Source: Tricholoma matsutake (Eukaryota > Basidiomycota > Agaricomycetes > Agaricales > Tricholomataceae). Taken from it: a stretch of 64,000 nt of DNA. This document shows, piece after piece, positions 1 through 10,369 of the stretch. Within the stretch, counting starts at the first letter, position 1. Every line of letters starts with the position of its first letter. Location: assembly GCA_026075535.2 (NCBI GenBank), contig AP026546.1, positions 62,001 to 126,000 on the forward strand, in the 5' to 3' direction. The notes beneath the pieces were generated by a model. The model saw only the letters and a list, made by a program, of their open reading frames with translations, had not been told where the DNA came from and ran no database searches. The position numbers and the translations under genes were made by a program.

Positions 1-131
1 CAGGAACATACCATTCTGTCGCAAAAACCCTTCCCCCACACTTCAAAGTCCAAATCTTTGGCAGCATTGCGCTCGGGCATTGATTTGGCATAGTCGAAGA
101 TGTCAGTATTGAGTTTGGCGAGGAGAGACAT
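1..131 (-). CDS. 5' exon of an unidentified gene, cut by the window edge
   Basis: Reading the minus strand, an ATG at 131 opens 40 codons (MSLLAKLNTDIFDYAKSMPE at the N-terminus, ending near KGFCDRM) with balanced, gene-like composition. They run to position 12, where a GTATGT 5' splice site follows in phase 0. The frame would also stay open to the edge unspliced. There is no stop, no repeat structure and no similarity to the flanking transposon debris, so this is more likely the first exon of a host gene, or a captured fragment of one, than an element ORF. I do not recognise the family. The rest of the gene lies left of the window. Confidence 0.5.
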   Translation of the reverse strand, partial: MSLLAKLNTDIFDYAKSMPERNAAKDLDFEVWGKGFCDRMVCS

Positions 132-1435
132 GATGAAAAGCTAGTATTGAGGGTGTAGGTTGATGAAGGAGAACGAGAAGTTTTTTTGAGTTTTGTTTAC
201 AGCTTCAACACAATCATGCATTTTGCACGTGACTCTGATCGGCTGACTGGGACAGTCAGGATTTCAGTAAGGGGGAGGAAAAATGATGATACTCAACCAG
301 GAAATGCAAACAAAACCCACAATAAGGGCTTGAATGGTATAACACTAGTTAGAGGAAGGTTGCAAGGTGGTACTAAATATCACCGCTGTTACCCAAGACT
401 AGGAAAACAACTCTAGAGGGTGTCCGATGAAGTTTGAAGAGGTTTGAGTATTCAAAGCACTGCGAAGGTGTTCAAGAGAAGTTCGAAGAAGTTTGAGAGA
501 CTTGTAGAGGACGAGGACGATTTCGACAAAGGCTGAGGATAGACTATAAGAATGTAGGAAGGCGTTGAGAGGGGATAGGCAATATCCGATAGTTTCAAGA
601 AGCTCATATGAGAAGTTGAAGGAAGTTCGGCATAAAACACTGAACTTCAAGACTAAATTGAGATGCTTGGACTCAAGAGAATGGCTCTTAAATCAGACGA
701 TTGGTGTGAGAGGACAATCTATTCTGTCTTTCTAAGTAGCTAGTACAAGGCTATATATGTTTGGGAGAAGCAATACTAAAAAGGAAATAAAACATGAGGA
801 ATACATGAGGCAAGATATAAAACAATCTAGAATCTTTGCAAATCATAGAATAAATGAAAGAAGATGAGAAGGGAAATGTATAGAGTCACAATTTATCATG
901 GGTACCTGTCCCCATTAATCCAATATATCATCAAGATGTTGAAGCGCCACAGTCACGTCCTAAAATCCCATCATTGTGTCTCCTCATGTCCAGTGGTGCT
1001 CAATATGCAACACACTAACTCTTACAAGGTGTGCTGCATGTATCTGAAGGGCAGTGCGATAGGTATACGGCAGCTGAAGACATTCAAAATGCTGCAAATT
1101 GTTGCAAAGTTGTTCGAAGTAGTTGTGGAGCAGTCTCGCAGGGTTCATAGGGGTTCATAGGGGTTGGGAGCATGTGTGTTGATGTGTCGATGCCTTTGGA
1201 GATGTTCCCAGAGCTTAGTGCACATAGTGGACCTATCAACATGGAACATGGAGCCATCACATGGGACATGCAGAAGAAGCGAGGCACACAAGAGGAACAT
1301 GGACACCACATGGGTGCATGCATGTATGGCTGGATGCAGAACAAGATTTCAAGTTGGAAAGAAGTCAGAACAGGAAAATGAAGGCATAATTGTGGTTATA
1401 ACAGCAATTTACACATTGCCAGGGATGCAAAATTA
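132..1435. other. Intergenic, no supported gene
   Basis: No convincing coding frame on either strand. Between about 420 and 625 short variants of GTTCGAAGAAGTTTGAG recur as a degenerate direct repeat. At 1140-1165 the phrase AGGGTTCATAGGGG is tandemly doubled. The rest looks like decayed repeat sequence. Confidence 0.4.
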
Positions 1436-2107
1436 TCAGTGCCCTCTGTTGGGAGCCCAACATACAACCAGGACCTTCCTGCCAATACCATAAGTGCCTG
1501 CTGGCCGCTGGACAGTTGTGACATGAGTGATAATATGGACAGGCTCAATAATACTAAGGTTGTTAGAGGGGAGTGCATCAACAATTTGTACCATAAATCC
1601 AGGGTGGTGTATGAATGGTGCCTGCCTCTCCTCTTGTGTAGATAGTGATTGATGTGAGTGTACTCTTATAAAGGTGCACATTATTCCCTCCAGTGGAAGT
1701 CTCCAGATATTTTGAATGAATCCTGTATCATGAGCCTGTGTCAATGGATTGTAGAACTTTATAGCACTGTTTCCTTTATGTGACTTTTCACAACTGAATG
1801 TGCACTCATCACAGTGCACCTGCAGAAGATGTTGGGCTTGTGGAGGGAGAATAATGGCATTTTGTGGGTGGGGAAGATCAGAGAAAGCTCAGTACAGTCT
1901 TCCTGTCTGGTGAAGAAAATCAAGCAGACCATTATAATCTACTTCCAGAAGACAAGGTGCCTTTGCTAGAATATCCGCCACTTCTGTAGGCTGGAGAGGT
2001 ACTGGATGGTCATCCATGGCCATGTCTCCTGGCTCAAGAATATCACATAAGTCTTTTAGATGATCTTCACTGTGCAGTAAACCATCTACATGTGCTTGAT
2101 GACTCAT
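1436..2107 (-). pseudogene. C-terminal part of a CACTA/Plavaka-like transposase relic
   Basis: One minus-strand frame is open from 2107 to 1436 apart from a single in-frame TGA (1889-1891). It contains HCDECTFSCEKSHKGNSAIK followed by a stretch with IWRLPLEG, HHPGFMVQIVDALP and EPVHIITHV. That order (a small Cys-containing segment, then a long tail with IVDALP-type phrases) resembles the C-terminal region of the large transposases found in Agaricomycete CACTA-type (Plavaka) elements; this is from memory of the family, not a search. The N-terminal continuation is on the other side of the solo-LTR nest at 2108-4224. Premature stop, truncation and interruption make it non-functional. Confidence 0.45.
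2103..2107. repeat. Target site duplication CTCAT (left) of the outer solo LTR
   Basis: CTCAT at 2103-2107 is repeated exactly at 4225-4229, directly outside the two ends of the solo LTR. A 5-bp duplication is normal for LTR retrotransposon integration and fixes the outer boundaries of the nested cluster. Confidence 0.85.
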
Positions 2108-2155
2108 GGTTAAGAACTGATCCTAGAAGGCGCGTTGGAATCTGATCAGACCCTG

Positions 2156-2848
2156 TGTTACAATTTTCCTTGTAACTCATGGAACCCGACAGACCCAACA
2201 CACCCGACGATCTGCTCCAGACAGGAGGCACTCCCTGACTCATGCTGGAGGCATGCCCTTGACACCAAGACACACACAATGCATGCTGACAACATGCATT
2301 CGATCCCCTTCCCATGGAAGGCACCCTTGATGCATGGTGACTCCATGCACCCGAACCCATTCCCACACATGCTGTGATATGACAGCACCTTGACATGAGG
2401 TCCATGATGTCGGACTCTCACAATCGACATGCTGCGCCACAGCATGTCCATGACATCGGATCCTTGACATCAGATCCGTGACATCGGACGCCACATGCTA
2501 GGCATGAGGCTTATTGTTTCTATTCTTACCTGATACACATCTACCTTTCCGATTGGACGATAAGGACCTCCCTCTTAGTATAAGTACTGCGACTCATAGT
2601 AGGGATGTCCTTAGTTTAGATCTAGGCAATCTACAGCTTTAACTTGTGAACTCGCGAACTTACTCAAAACCACTAAGGAAGCCCCTTAGTGCGTGAACCC
2701 AAATGACTCTATGCAGAAGGCCTGCTAGAGTGCACTATCCATCTTACGTCGGATGCTCTGAGTAAGACTAGTGCCGAACGACTTGTCGAGGAAGCACCTC
2801 GTCAAACAACATTGACTAGATCGAGTGGTTAAGGCTTCACCCTTAACA
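2156..2848 (+). mobile_element. Nested solo LTR, second family (TGTTACAATTTT...CCCTTAACA)
   Basis: 693 bp with TGTTA...TAACA inverted ends, inserted in the outer LTR. The 5-bp TSD CCCTG (2151-2155 and 2849-2853) is exact, and removing the insert restores the host LTR sequence (GATCAGACCCTG then CAGGTGTTG). A second copy in the opposite orientation lies at 8099-8821. It carries repeats around GACATCGGATCC and CATGCATG-like words and a possible TATA segment (AGTATAAGTAC, about 2577), which is the only basis for the strand. Confidence 0.85.
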
Positions 2849-3357
2849 CCCTGCAGGTGTTGATAGTGGATGGTTGTCAGGTCATTGCAGATTCTGTGGG
2901 AGGGAAAATGGAAAGGACTTGGCTTCAGCTTGTAAGAAGCTGTGCCCTTCACCTCATCTGGTGTCCTAATTTTAAGATGAAGGTTTGGAGGTAGAAGCGG
3001 GGAGGTGCGGGTAAATGCAGGGAGGAGTACAGAGGGACTTAGGTTAAGTTCAGATGAGATTAGAACTTCAGAGGGAGACTAGAGGTTGAGTCGAAGGTAG
3101 TTCGGACTCTTAGCAGACTGAGGTAGGAGTAGAAGGAGATTTAGATTGGCAGGTTTAAAGTCGAGTTTATGTCGATATACAAACTGTGGAATACAAGATG
3201 AAAATAACTAAGCTTAAATACTGTAGTCCGGAATAAATGCAGAACAGGAATGAAGACTGCGGCAGTGTCTTGACTGCGTAGATAAATTACCTAGCAGGAG
3301 CCTCACAGGAACCCATAGTCAAATTTGCAATAGAGACGGCAGCCTTGGGAAGGCAGC

Positions 3358-4063
3358 TGTCAAGAACCGTTCCTCACCCGACCGGAACCTGCATCCATCC
3401 AACCCTTTCGCGCACATCAAACCTGATTTTTGTCTATGCCTCCCAATTTCATTCCCAGCTGCCTTGCACTGCCCACACTGCTGTGCACCAGGCTGCCTTG
3501 TACAGCATCCACAGCTGCCTTCCCAAGGCTGCTGTCTCTATTGCAAATTCGACTATGGATTCCTGTGCGGCTCCCGCTAGATGATTTATCTACGGAGTCG
3601 AGACACTGCTGCAGTCTTTGTTCCTGTTCTGCATTATTCTGGACTACAGTATTTAAGCTTAGTTAGTTTTGCCTTGTATTCCTCAGTTTGTATATTGACA
3701 TAGACTCAACTTTAATCTGCCAATCCAAACCTCCTTCTACTCCAACCTCAGTTCTCTAAGAGTCTGAACTCCATTTGACTCGACCTCCAGTCTCCCTCTG
3801 AAGTTCTAACCTCATCTGAACGTAACCTAAGTCCCTCCATACTCCTTCCTGCATTTACCCACACTTTCCCGCTCCTACCTCCAAACCTCCAACTTGAAAT
3901 TAGGACACCAGACGAGGTGAAGGGCACAGCTTCTTACAAGCTGAAGCCAAGTCCTTTACGTTTCCCCTCCCACAGAATCCGCAATGACCCGACAACCCTC
4001 CGTAAACAATACCCGCAGTGTCCGATCAGATTCCGATGAACCCTTTAGGATCAGTTCTTAAGA
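3358..4063 (+). mobile_element. Nested solo LTR of the chromovirus family, opposite orientation
   Basis: Starts TGTCAAGAACCGTTCC and ends GATCAGTTCTTAAGA (expected ...TTAACA, one change). It is the reverse orientation of the LTR it sits in, about 706 bp. The TSD GCAGC is exact at 3353-3357 and 4064-4068, and the interrupted outer LTR resumes immediately (TGTGGGTGCTGTACAAGG). The result is an LTR inserted in its own family member head to head, so 3150-3357 and 3360-3660 form an inverted repeat in the genome. Confidence 0.85.
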
Positions 4064-4224
4064 GCAGCTGTGGGTGCTGTACAAGGTGGCCTGGTGCACA
4101 GCAGTGTGGGCAGTGCAAGGCGGCCAGGAATGAAATCAGGAGGCGTAGACAAATGTTGGGTTCAACGTGCAGGAAAGGGTCAGACAGATGTGGGTTCCGA
4201 TCAGGCGAGGAACAGTTCTTGACA

Positions 4225-4480
4225 CTCATCTGACAAAGCATTGTAAGATCTAAATCCCCTGATCTTGGTATTAGCTATCAATTTTTTAGCAAAATAATTG
4301 AAACACATATGGAGATGATAATTGGTGTTCATTTTTTGCAACTTTCCATTCATTCGTTCACCTGGAAACTCACTAAAAGATGCCAAAGGACCCCAATATT
4401 TGAGAAGAGCACCATTATGCATTGCATAATGATAGTTTGGCTTAGATGGACCATGTGGAAAAAGTTGTTGAATAGCAGCT
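4225..4480 (-). pseudogene. Internal part of the CACTA/Plavaka-like transposase relic
   Basis: The minus strand encodes IQQLFPHGPSKPNYHYAMHN followed by a segment with YWGPLASFSEFPGERMNGKL and QKMNTNYH. The pattern of LFPH..KPNYH and then GP.....FP.ERxNGxLQK.NTN is, from memory, the conserved block of Agaricomycete CACTA/Plavaka-type transposases. A TGA lies upstream in the same frame near 4478, and the frame shifts relative to the 1436-2107 portion when the solo LTR is removed. Together the two pieces form one relic into which the LTR cluster was inserted. Confidence 0.5.
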
Positions 4481-4935
4481 CAATATTGGATACAATGCTG
4501 AGTACAAGCATCAGCATCAGCATTGGAAATTTTATATGCAGCTACAATATTTGTTGCTGCAACAACATGATAGAAGCAGTAGAAGTGCTGGCAGTGGAAA
4601 TTTGTGGCAGTAGTCATATACCAGAATTCAGGAATAATGAGGGGAAAGATACATGTGAAGAGGGTGAGATATTCCCGAGCTTTGAGTTTGCCATGGCTTG
4701 GTTCATCAAGATTGGTTGGTGGTCATTGTAAGATACAATTTGTATCTATGTTGGAAGAGTAATATCATGAATACAATTTCTTATTGGCTGTACTATGAAG
4801 ATGCTAATGGTTGGATTGATAATACATTTTTCACAAATGGTCAAAGGGGTAGTGATAATGTGATGTAGCTGTTATTAATATCTTGAACTGAACTATGTTT
4901 TTTTCTGTGGTTGATTCTGTCTTCTACACCTTACC
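4481..4935. other. No supported gene
   Basis: AT-rich sequence with a short GCATCAGCATCAGC repeat near 4505-4525. It probably continues the decayed transposase on the minus strand but with stops in all frames; I see nothing else. Confidence 0.3.
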
Positions 4936-6676
4936 ATGAGTACCAGAAGGTCTGCTCACAACACATCCTCCCTTCAACCCTCTCCCCCACCTCCAGAAAG
5001 GAAGAACACCAAGGGCAAAAATACTAAGGACTCCACAATGAAAAAAGGCATGGCACCAAAGGGAAAGGGTCCTGCTGTTGCTATGTCTACTTCATCATCT
5101 CTAAACAAGGAAGAAGAAGCACTGCTCACCTTTCTTCTGAAAAGAAAAAAACAAACTCTCAAGGATGCTACGGCGAGTGAAAATCATGGTGAGTCACATT
5201 GGCAATCTGCCAGTACTTGTAGAGAAACTGGTTGATGTTTTGACACAGCTATCTAAGAGAAGAATAGGGCTCTCTTAGTGCAGGATCAGCCCAGGGAAAC
5301 ATCAGAAGAGGACAAAACACCACCTCCTGCCAAGCATTCAAAAAGTCGGATCTCCTCTAGTGCCGTGTCCCTTGTAGTGTGACAGTCCATGGATCTTGAC
5401 AAGAACACAGACCACCACTTGGACTATGAAGCCAATGAACATGGGAAGAACAGAGGAGAAGATAAGGATGATGGGGACAATGAGGACAATGAGGATGATG
5501 ACAACAGCAAGACAACTGCTGACTTTGGTGGGGGGAAGCAAAATGGTGTATGGAATTCCATTCTTGCAACTACAGCTTTTTGAAAATACTGACATGCTGA
5601 CAGATAATCATTGTAGATGAAACACCTCTGATCAGCTCTTCCCAGAGGAAGAAGCATAGGCATATGTGCAGCCAGTCCTCCAAGCCCTCAACCACCCTGT
5701 CCTCTGGTGGCAGTGGCAAGATTCATGAAGCAGACTTTCCAACCGATGTTCTTTCCCTTGTGCAAGCTGCCAAGTCAAGACTCCGATATGAAATTGCCAT
5801 TGTCAATGCATGCTCTACTGGTTACCGTGAAGACCTGATATCTTCTATTCTCAGGATAGTTGTGCAGAAAAGTCCTCAACTGCTAGCAGCTCTCAAGACT
5901 GTGGAGAATGATAGCAAGCTTCAAGATGCTATTGCAAAATTTGTATGTCTCATTTCACTTTTCTGAGCCTTGCTACACATACTGGGCCTCTGTTGTCTCT
6001 CTTTTCTGAGGTCTGGTTAGATGCAGTGGAATTTTGAACTCAATTGCAAAGAAGGCACGAGATGCCATTTCATCTTTTTCTGGGATCCCTGGCAAGCTTT
6101 CCACCCAAGGTGTCATTGACAAGGTCCAATGGCTTGTGCACAAGAGCAAATTCATGTACAGTGGGACCGGTTATGAAGTGCATGGACTACAACTTGGACC
6201 ATTTTCCTCTATTAAGATATGTTTTGGCAGAAACAAACCTACAATACACAAGAACCATTCAGCCACCAATGGTCTCGAGTAGATCATATGTCTCCAGTGG
6301 TTTTCAAAAACTGGCAAGGCCAATATTCAAGCCAGTCAAGCCATGGTGAAGGAGAAAAGAGTTGTTGATCCCATTCTCAATCTGACTGTCTGTGCAGTGG
6401 GTAGCATAATTCCTTATTATGTGTGATAATCTAACTGTCCTTCAGATTGAGAATGCCTTAAAGGAGTGGGCCTCTGGAGAGCAGAACCAGATCAAATTTG
6501 GGGATCAGGCAGTCCATCCAAGGTATCCATGCACATATTCTAATGAACTGGTAGCTCATGCATGGTGCCCTTCATGTAGATGTCTTCATCATCAAGGTAC
6601 ATGGAAGATGTTAGCCAGGAAGGCACCTAGTTTGGCTGAAAAACACTTGCAGTCTTTGCTCCTTGAGATCAAATAA
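4936..6676 (+). pseudogene. DUF6532-like Agaricomycete gene, degenerate
   Basis: Successive plus-strand pieces read as one protein. A Ser/Pro/Lys-rich N-terminus starts at the ATG at 4936 (MSTRRSAHNTSSLQPSPPPP). An acidic Asp/Asn/Glu tract follows at 5389-5520. Next comes a helical block at 5664-5945 (VLSLVQAAKSRLRYEIAIVN, LRIVVQKSPQLLAALKTVEN), a block at 6034-6210 (NSIAKKARDAISSFSGIPGK, VQWLVHKSKFMYSGTGYEV) and a final block at 6440-6676 (IENALKEWASGEQNQIKFGD). The arrangement, especially the closing ALKEWASG..., resembles the DUF6532 family of basidiomycete proteins of unknown function; this is recollection. A GTATGT...GATGCAG intron (about 5943-6022) is plausible but not in phase, and there are several stops and frameshifts, so I treat it as a relic. 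Confidence 0.4.
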
Positions 6677-6888
6677 AGAAAGGAGATGAGTGGAAGGCCA
6701 CATTTGCCACATGTTGAGGATGCTTCGAGCCACTTGTAATGTTTTTCGGGATGACCAATAGTCCCCCGACTTTCCAAAACATGACGAATGACATTTTCAA
6801 GGACATAATAGACAAAGGTGTGGTATTAATATTTATTGACGACATTCTGATATTCATGGAGGATGGAGAAAATCATGAAGTGATAGTG
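6671..6888 (+). pseudogene. Gypsy reverse transcriptase fragment
   Basis: About 218 bp closely matching 10707-10928 of the Gypsy relic downstream. It reads GDEWKATF, then a stop, then FEPLVMFFGMTNSPPTFQNM and VVLIFIDDILIF, with the catalytic FIDD motif retained here although the larger copy has FIDN. The similarity breaks precisely where TGTTAGG starts at 6889, so a later LTR insertion probably truncated it. Confidence 0.8.
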
Positions 6889-7299
6889 TGTTAGGAAACC
6901 ACCCTATTACCTAATAAAATTTTATTTTCATTTTATTATGTCAAATTATGCTACATTACGCTAAATGACGCCAAATGATGCTACACTTGATAGCGTGAGA
7001 ATTTTATTTCGCACGCATCAATATGTACATGCATGTACAAGTGCGTCGGTAACAACAATGTACAATATATGTAACATAGTATATAAACCCTAAATATATG
7101 CCTAGGGGACCTCAGTTGTGTTCTCTTAGGTATTCCACCTATGCTTTGGGTGTGAAAGGCCTTTGTCAACAAACTCACCTATTAATAACCCCTCGCATCA
7201 AAACCATCAATTCCCCCATCACGCATGCAGATCCTGCCCCCTTCTTGTAGAGAGAACCCACATGGTCTTAGCTAGCAGATAGTGGGTGTTGCCCTAACA
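6889..7299 (+). mobile_element. Candidate LTR (TGTTAG...CTAACA)
   Basis: Begins TGTTAGGAAACC exactly at the break in the RT fragment and could end at CCCTAACA (7299), giving 411 bp with 6-bp inverted termini. A TATA-like GTATATAAACCC lies at 7079. The flanking 5-mers (TAGTG left, GAAGA right) do not match, so this may be one LTR of a longer element or the right end may be misplaced; a second possible end is CCTCGCA near 7198. Confidence 0.4.
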
Positions 7300-7797
7300 G
7301 AAGAACACAACTTCCCATATCAGTGCACCTTCTCTTACTTGCGCATATGTCATTGTTTCACCATGCCACATCTGATTACTCATCCTTTTGGCACGAGCTG
7401 GAAGTACTTGTATATATGTAATCTATCTTTTCTTTTGTAAGCCACACCTTACATTGTGACTGCCAGTGATCGAGAGGCAGCGCTCGTCATTAGGACAGCT
7501 GCAACCAGACAACCGATTGGATCTGGTTTAGTTATGATTTACATCACTCTATTCAGATGACTATTTTAGTTACAAGCCAAATTCAGTGATATCTCCAAGA
7601 TCAGGCACTGTTGGAAGGGTTATTGATCCAAAGTGTCCAAATAGGCGCCTGACAAATGATGAATGATTGACAAACAATTGACAAACAATTGATGAACAAT
7701 TGATGAACCATCACATGACCCGTAAACATTTGGAGAGGTCCCGAAAGAAAAAATCTTGAATTTGTCGAAGAAGTGATTCATCACAGATCTAACAATT
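7300..7797 (+). other. Untranslated leader in front of the Gypsy gag; no gene
   Basis: No coding frame. A short tandem repeat of GACAAACAATT / GATGAACAATT lies at about 7665-7710, just ahead of the gag ATG at 7798. The stretch most likely holds the degraded 5' end of the Gypsy element. Confidence 0.4.
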
Positions 7798-8098
7798 ATG
7801 TCCGAACCCTCAACTTCTAATCCTGGCCCTAATCCTGTTTCCACACCAGCACTAGCGGTGAAAATTGATGCGCTTACAGTGCAAATGTTGCAATTAGTGT
7901 CAGTGTTGGCAGCATCACAACCCAGACAAGCAGAAGTACAGCCAGAGATGACAGTAGAAAGAGATGATGAGATGGAGGAGATGGTGGAGTGGATGTCACA
8001 GGAGGATGAGATGGCAGAGAGATCTGGAAATGGAAAAGCATGCTTACCTAAGTACATGCCCCCGCAAATCTTTGATGGTACCATGGAGAATACAAAAT
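7798..8098 (+). pseudogene. Gypsy gag, N-terminal part
   Basis: Opens at the ATG at 7798 (MSEPSTSNPGPNPVSTPALA), with an acidic, Met-rich coiled segment (about residues 50-80) and then LPKYMPPQIFDGTMENTKL, the usual start of the Ty3/Gypsy gag core. It is cut at 8098 by the solo LTR 8099-8821; the same reading continues after that LTR. Confidence 0.75.
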
Positions 8099-8821
8099 TG
8101 TTAAGGGCGAAGCCTCAACCACTCGATCTAGTCGATGTCGTTCGGCACTAGTCTTACTCGGAGCATCCGACGTAAGATAGGTAGTGCACTCTAGCAGGGC
8201 TTCTGCATAGAGTTGTTCAGGTTCATTCACTAAGGGGCTTCCTTAGTGGTTTCGAGTAAGTTCACGAGTTGCAAGTTAAGGCTGTTAATTGCCTAGATCT
8301 AACCTGAGGACATCCCTACTACAAGTCGCAGTACTTATACTAGAAGGGAGGTCCCTATCGTCCAATTGGAATGGTAGATGTGTATCAAGTAGCAATAGAA
8401 AGAATAAGCCTCATGCCTTGCATGAGGCGTCCGATGTCAAGGAGTGCTGCAGCGCAGCATGTCAGGGAACAATAAGAAGTAAGCCTCATGCCTAGCATGA
8501 GGTGTCTGATGTCATGGATCCGATGTCAAGGATCCGATGTCAATTGTGAGAGTCCGACGTCATGGACCTCTTGTCAAGGGGCTGTCGTATCACAGCATGT
8601 GTGGGAGTAGGTTCAGGTGCATGGAGTCACCATGCGTCAAGGGTGCCTTCCTCAGGAAGGGGATCAAATGCATGCAGTCGGCATGCATCATGCGTGTGTC
8701 TGGTGTCAAGGTTATGCCCTAGGCATGAATCATGGAGTGCCTCCTGTCTGGAGGGGATCGTCGGGTCAGTTGGGTCGGTCAGGTCGGTCAGGTTCCATGA
8801 GTTACAAGGAAAATTGTAACA
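8099..8821 (-). mobile_element. Solo LTR inserted in the Gypsy gag
   Basis: 723 bp, reverse orientation of the solo LTR at 2156-2848 (starts TGTTAAGGGCGAAG, ends AAATTGTAACA). The exact 5-bp TSD AAAAT lies at 8094-8098 and 8822-8826. This copy has an extra internal duplication of a segment containing AATAAGCCTCATGCC (near 8401 and 8467), which accounts for its greater length. It splits the gag frame. Confidence 0.85.
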
Positions 8822-9612
8822 AAAATCCTTCATCAGTTCTATAGTATTGTACATCCATGGGAGGAAGCCAGAGTTTCATACAGCTGAGTCTAGGATTATG
8901 TTTGCTCTCTCATACATTCAGGGGGGGAAAGCACAGTTCTGGAGAAACGAGGCTATAAATCAAATTGCCATGGGAAGTAAACCATTTGCAACCTTCAAGG
9001 AATTTCTGGAGAGATTGGAGGCACAGTTTGGAGACCCTAATCCAAAGGCAACAATTAAAGACCATGCACCAAGGTTCCCTAATGGCGGATGAATTTATTT
9101 TGCAGTTCAAAGCTGAAGCTTTGCAAACAGATATGGGAGAAGCTGCATTGGTAGAGTTTTTGAAAGCAGGATTAAATCCCTCTTTATTCAAGTCTATCTA
9201 CCAACTACCTTCTATGCCAGAGAAGTTGGACGAGTGGTATAATTGGGCAATGCGCCTTGACCGGCAATATCAGCAGGAACAGGCGGAGTCAAAGCTGATG
9301 TACAGAAGTAGTAAAATTGGAAAGTCATCAGGAGGAAAGTCTGAGAAAGGAAAGGCGCCTCAGGTGCAAGCTCCGAGGGCACAGCCACCGGCCATGGCAG
9401 TGACACCTATAGTTATGGAGTCAGCAGCACCAGCAGAGGCAATGGAGGTTGATCAAGCAGGGAGACAAGCCCCACTTACGTGTTGTAACTGTGGGCAGTT
9501 AGGACACATCACCAGGAATTGTAGGCAGAAAAGAAAGATTAGGGAAGCTACAATCAAGGAAGTGAAGCCAGAGGAAGGCAGGCAGAAGAATTTTGTGGAA
9601 GAGTCCCAGTGA
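8822..9612 (+). pseudogene. Gypsy gag, C-terminal part with zinc knuckle
   Basis: Continues gag after the solo LTR: SRIMFALSYIQGGKAQFW and FKEFLERLEAQFGDPNPKAT in one frame to about 9090. After a frameshift follow LMADEFILQFKAEALQ, LVEFLKAGLNPSLFKSIYQL and a Lys/Ala/Pro-rich linker. The nucleic-acid-binding zinc knuckle is intact (CCNCGQLGHITRNC, CX2CX4HX4C, about 9481-9525). The protein would form the RNA-packaging capsid of the retrotransposon; the frameshift and LTR insertion make it defective. Confidence 0.8.
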
Positions 9613-9772
9613 AGGTTTCCCCATTGGTGACCCAGAATCATTACAATGTATTAGTATCCAAGGAAACACAGAGTAAATCAGAAAAGGAAATCGAGGAGGA
9701 GTACAACTGTTGTGAATCACATGACCAAGGAAATTGCTGAGCACTATTCCTGAAAACCCCTAAATTCTTTAT

Positions 9773-10308
9773 TTGCTCTGCCCGAATAGAACCCAAAATC
9801 ACCTTGACTGTGGGACTGAAGACAGTGGACCCAATGCAGTGATTGATGTGGAAGCATTGCTTGATAGTGGTGCTACAGGATTATTCATTAATCAATCCTT
9901 AATTACTGGAAACGGTATTAGCACATGCAAGCTGGTGCAACCTATAATGGTGTACAATATTGACAGAGCAGTCAATCATGGAGGAACTATCAAGGAGGAG
10001 GTGACTATGGTACTAAAGTATCAGGAGCATCCGTATTCGAAGTGTGCGATCTTGGGAAAACCAATCTAATAATAGGATGTCTGTGGTTATGGAAGCATAA
10101 TCCTGAAATTGATTGGAAAACTGGGAAAGTACAAATGACTCATTATCCTAAGGAATGTAATGTGTATGGGAGGAAGATGAAGAAGGAAAAAAGGAAAAAG
10201 AGAGAGAAAGAACATCTGAGGAAGTATTCTGTTACGATGGAGGAAGTGGAGGATGAGGAAATGCCAAATGGGGAAGATCAAGAAAGAAGAGCAGAAGCAA
10301 ACCTTTAG
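9773..10308 (+). pseudogene. Gypsy aspartic protease region
   Basis: Retropepsin-like segment with the active-site triplet in LLDSGATGLFI (about 9855-9890) followed, after a frameshift near 10045, by DLGKTNLIIGCLWLWKHNPE, which corresponds to the ILG..WL motif of Gypsy proteases. A Lys/Glu-rich linker (KMKKEKRKKREKEH) leads to the RT. The frameshift within the protease indicates a dead copy. Confidence 0.75.
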
Positions 10309-10369
10309 AGCAATTCGTGGAGGACAGTCATGGGACAAGAATATTGTGAAGGTGGAGAAGCCAGTGGAG

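Larger units (their letters stand above)
2108..4224 (-). mobile_element. Outer solo LTR of the chromovirus family, split by two nested solo LTRs
   Basis: The ends (GGTTAAGAACTGATCC at 2108, CAGTTCTTGACA to 4224) and the body match the LTRs of the minus-strand chromovirus at 11688-19424; the first base has changed from T to G. No internal coding region is present, so it is a solo LTR left by LTR-LTR recombination. Its own sequence occupies 2108-2155, 2849-3357 and 4064-4224 and is interrupted by solo LTRs at 2156-2848 (different family) and 3358-4063 (same family, opposite orientation). The 5-bp TSD CTCAT is intact. Strand is given as that of the chromovirus LTR it matches. Confidence 0.85.

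Noticed and set aside
1164..1493. 109-codon plus ORF with Met/His/Cys-rich text
   Set aside because: No motif; overlaps the decayed transposase tail on the other strand and has repeat-like content.
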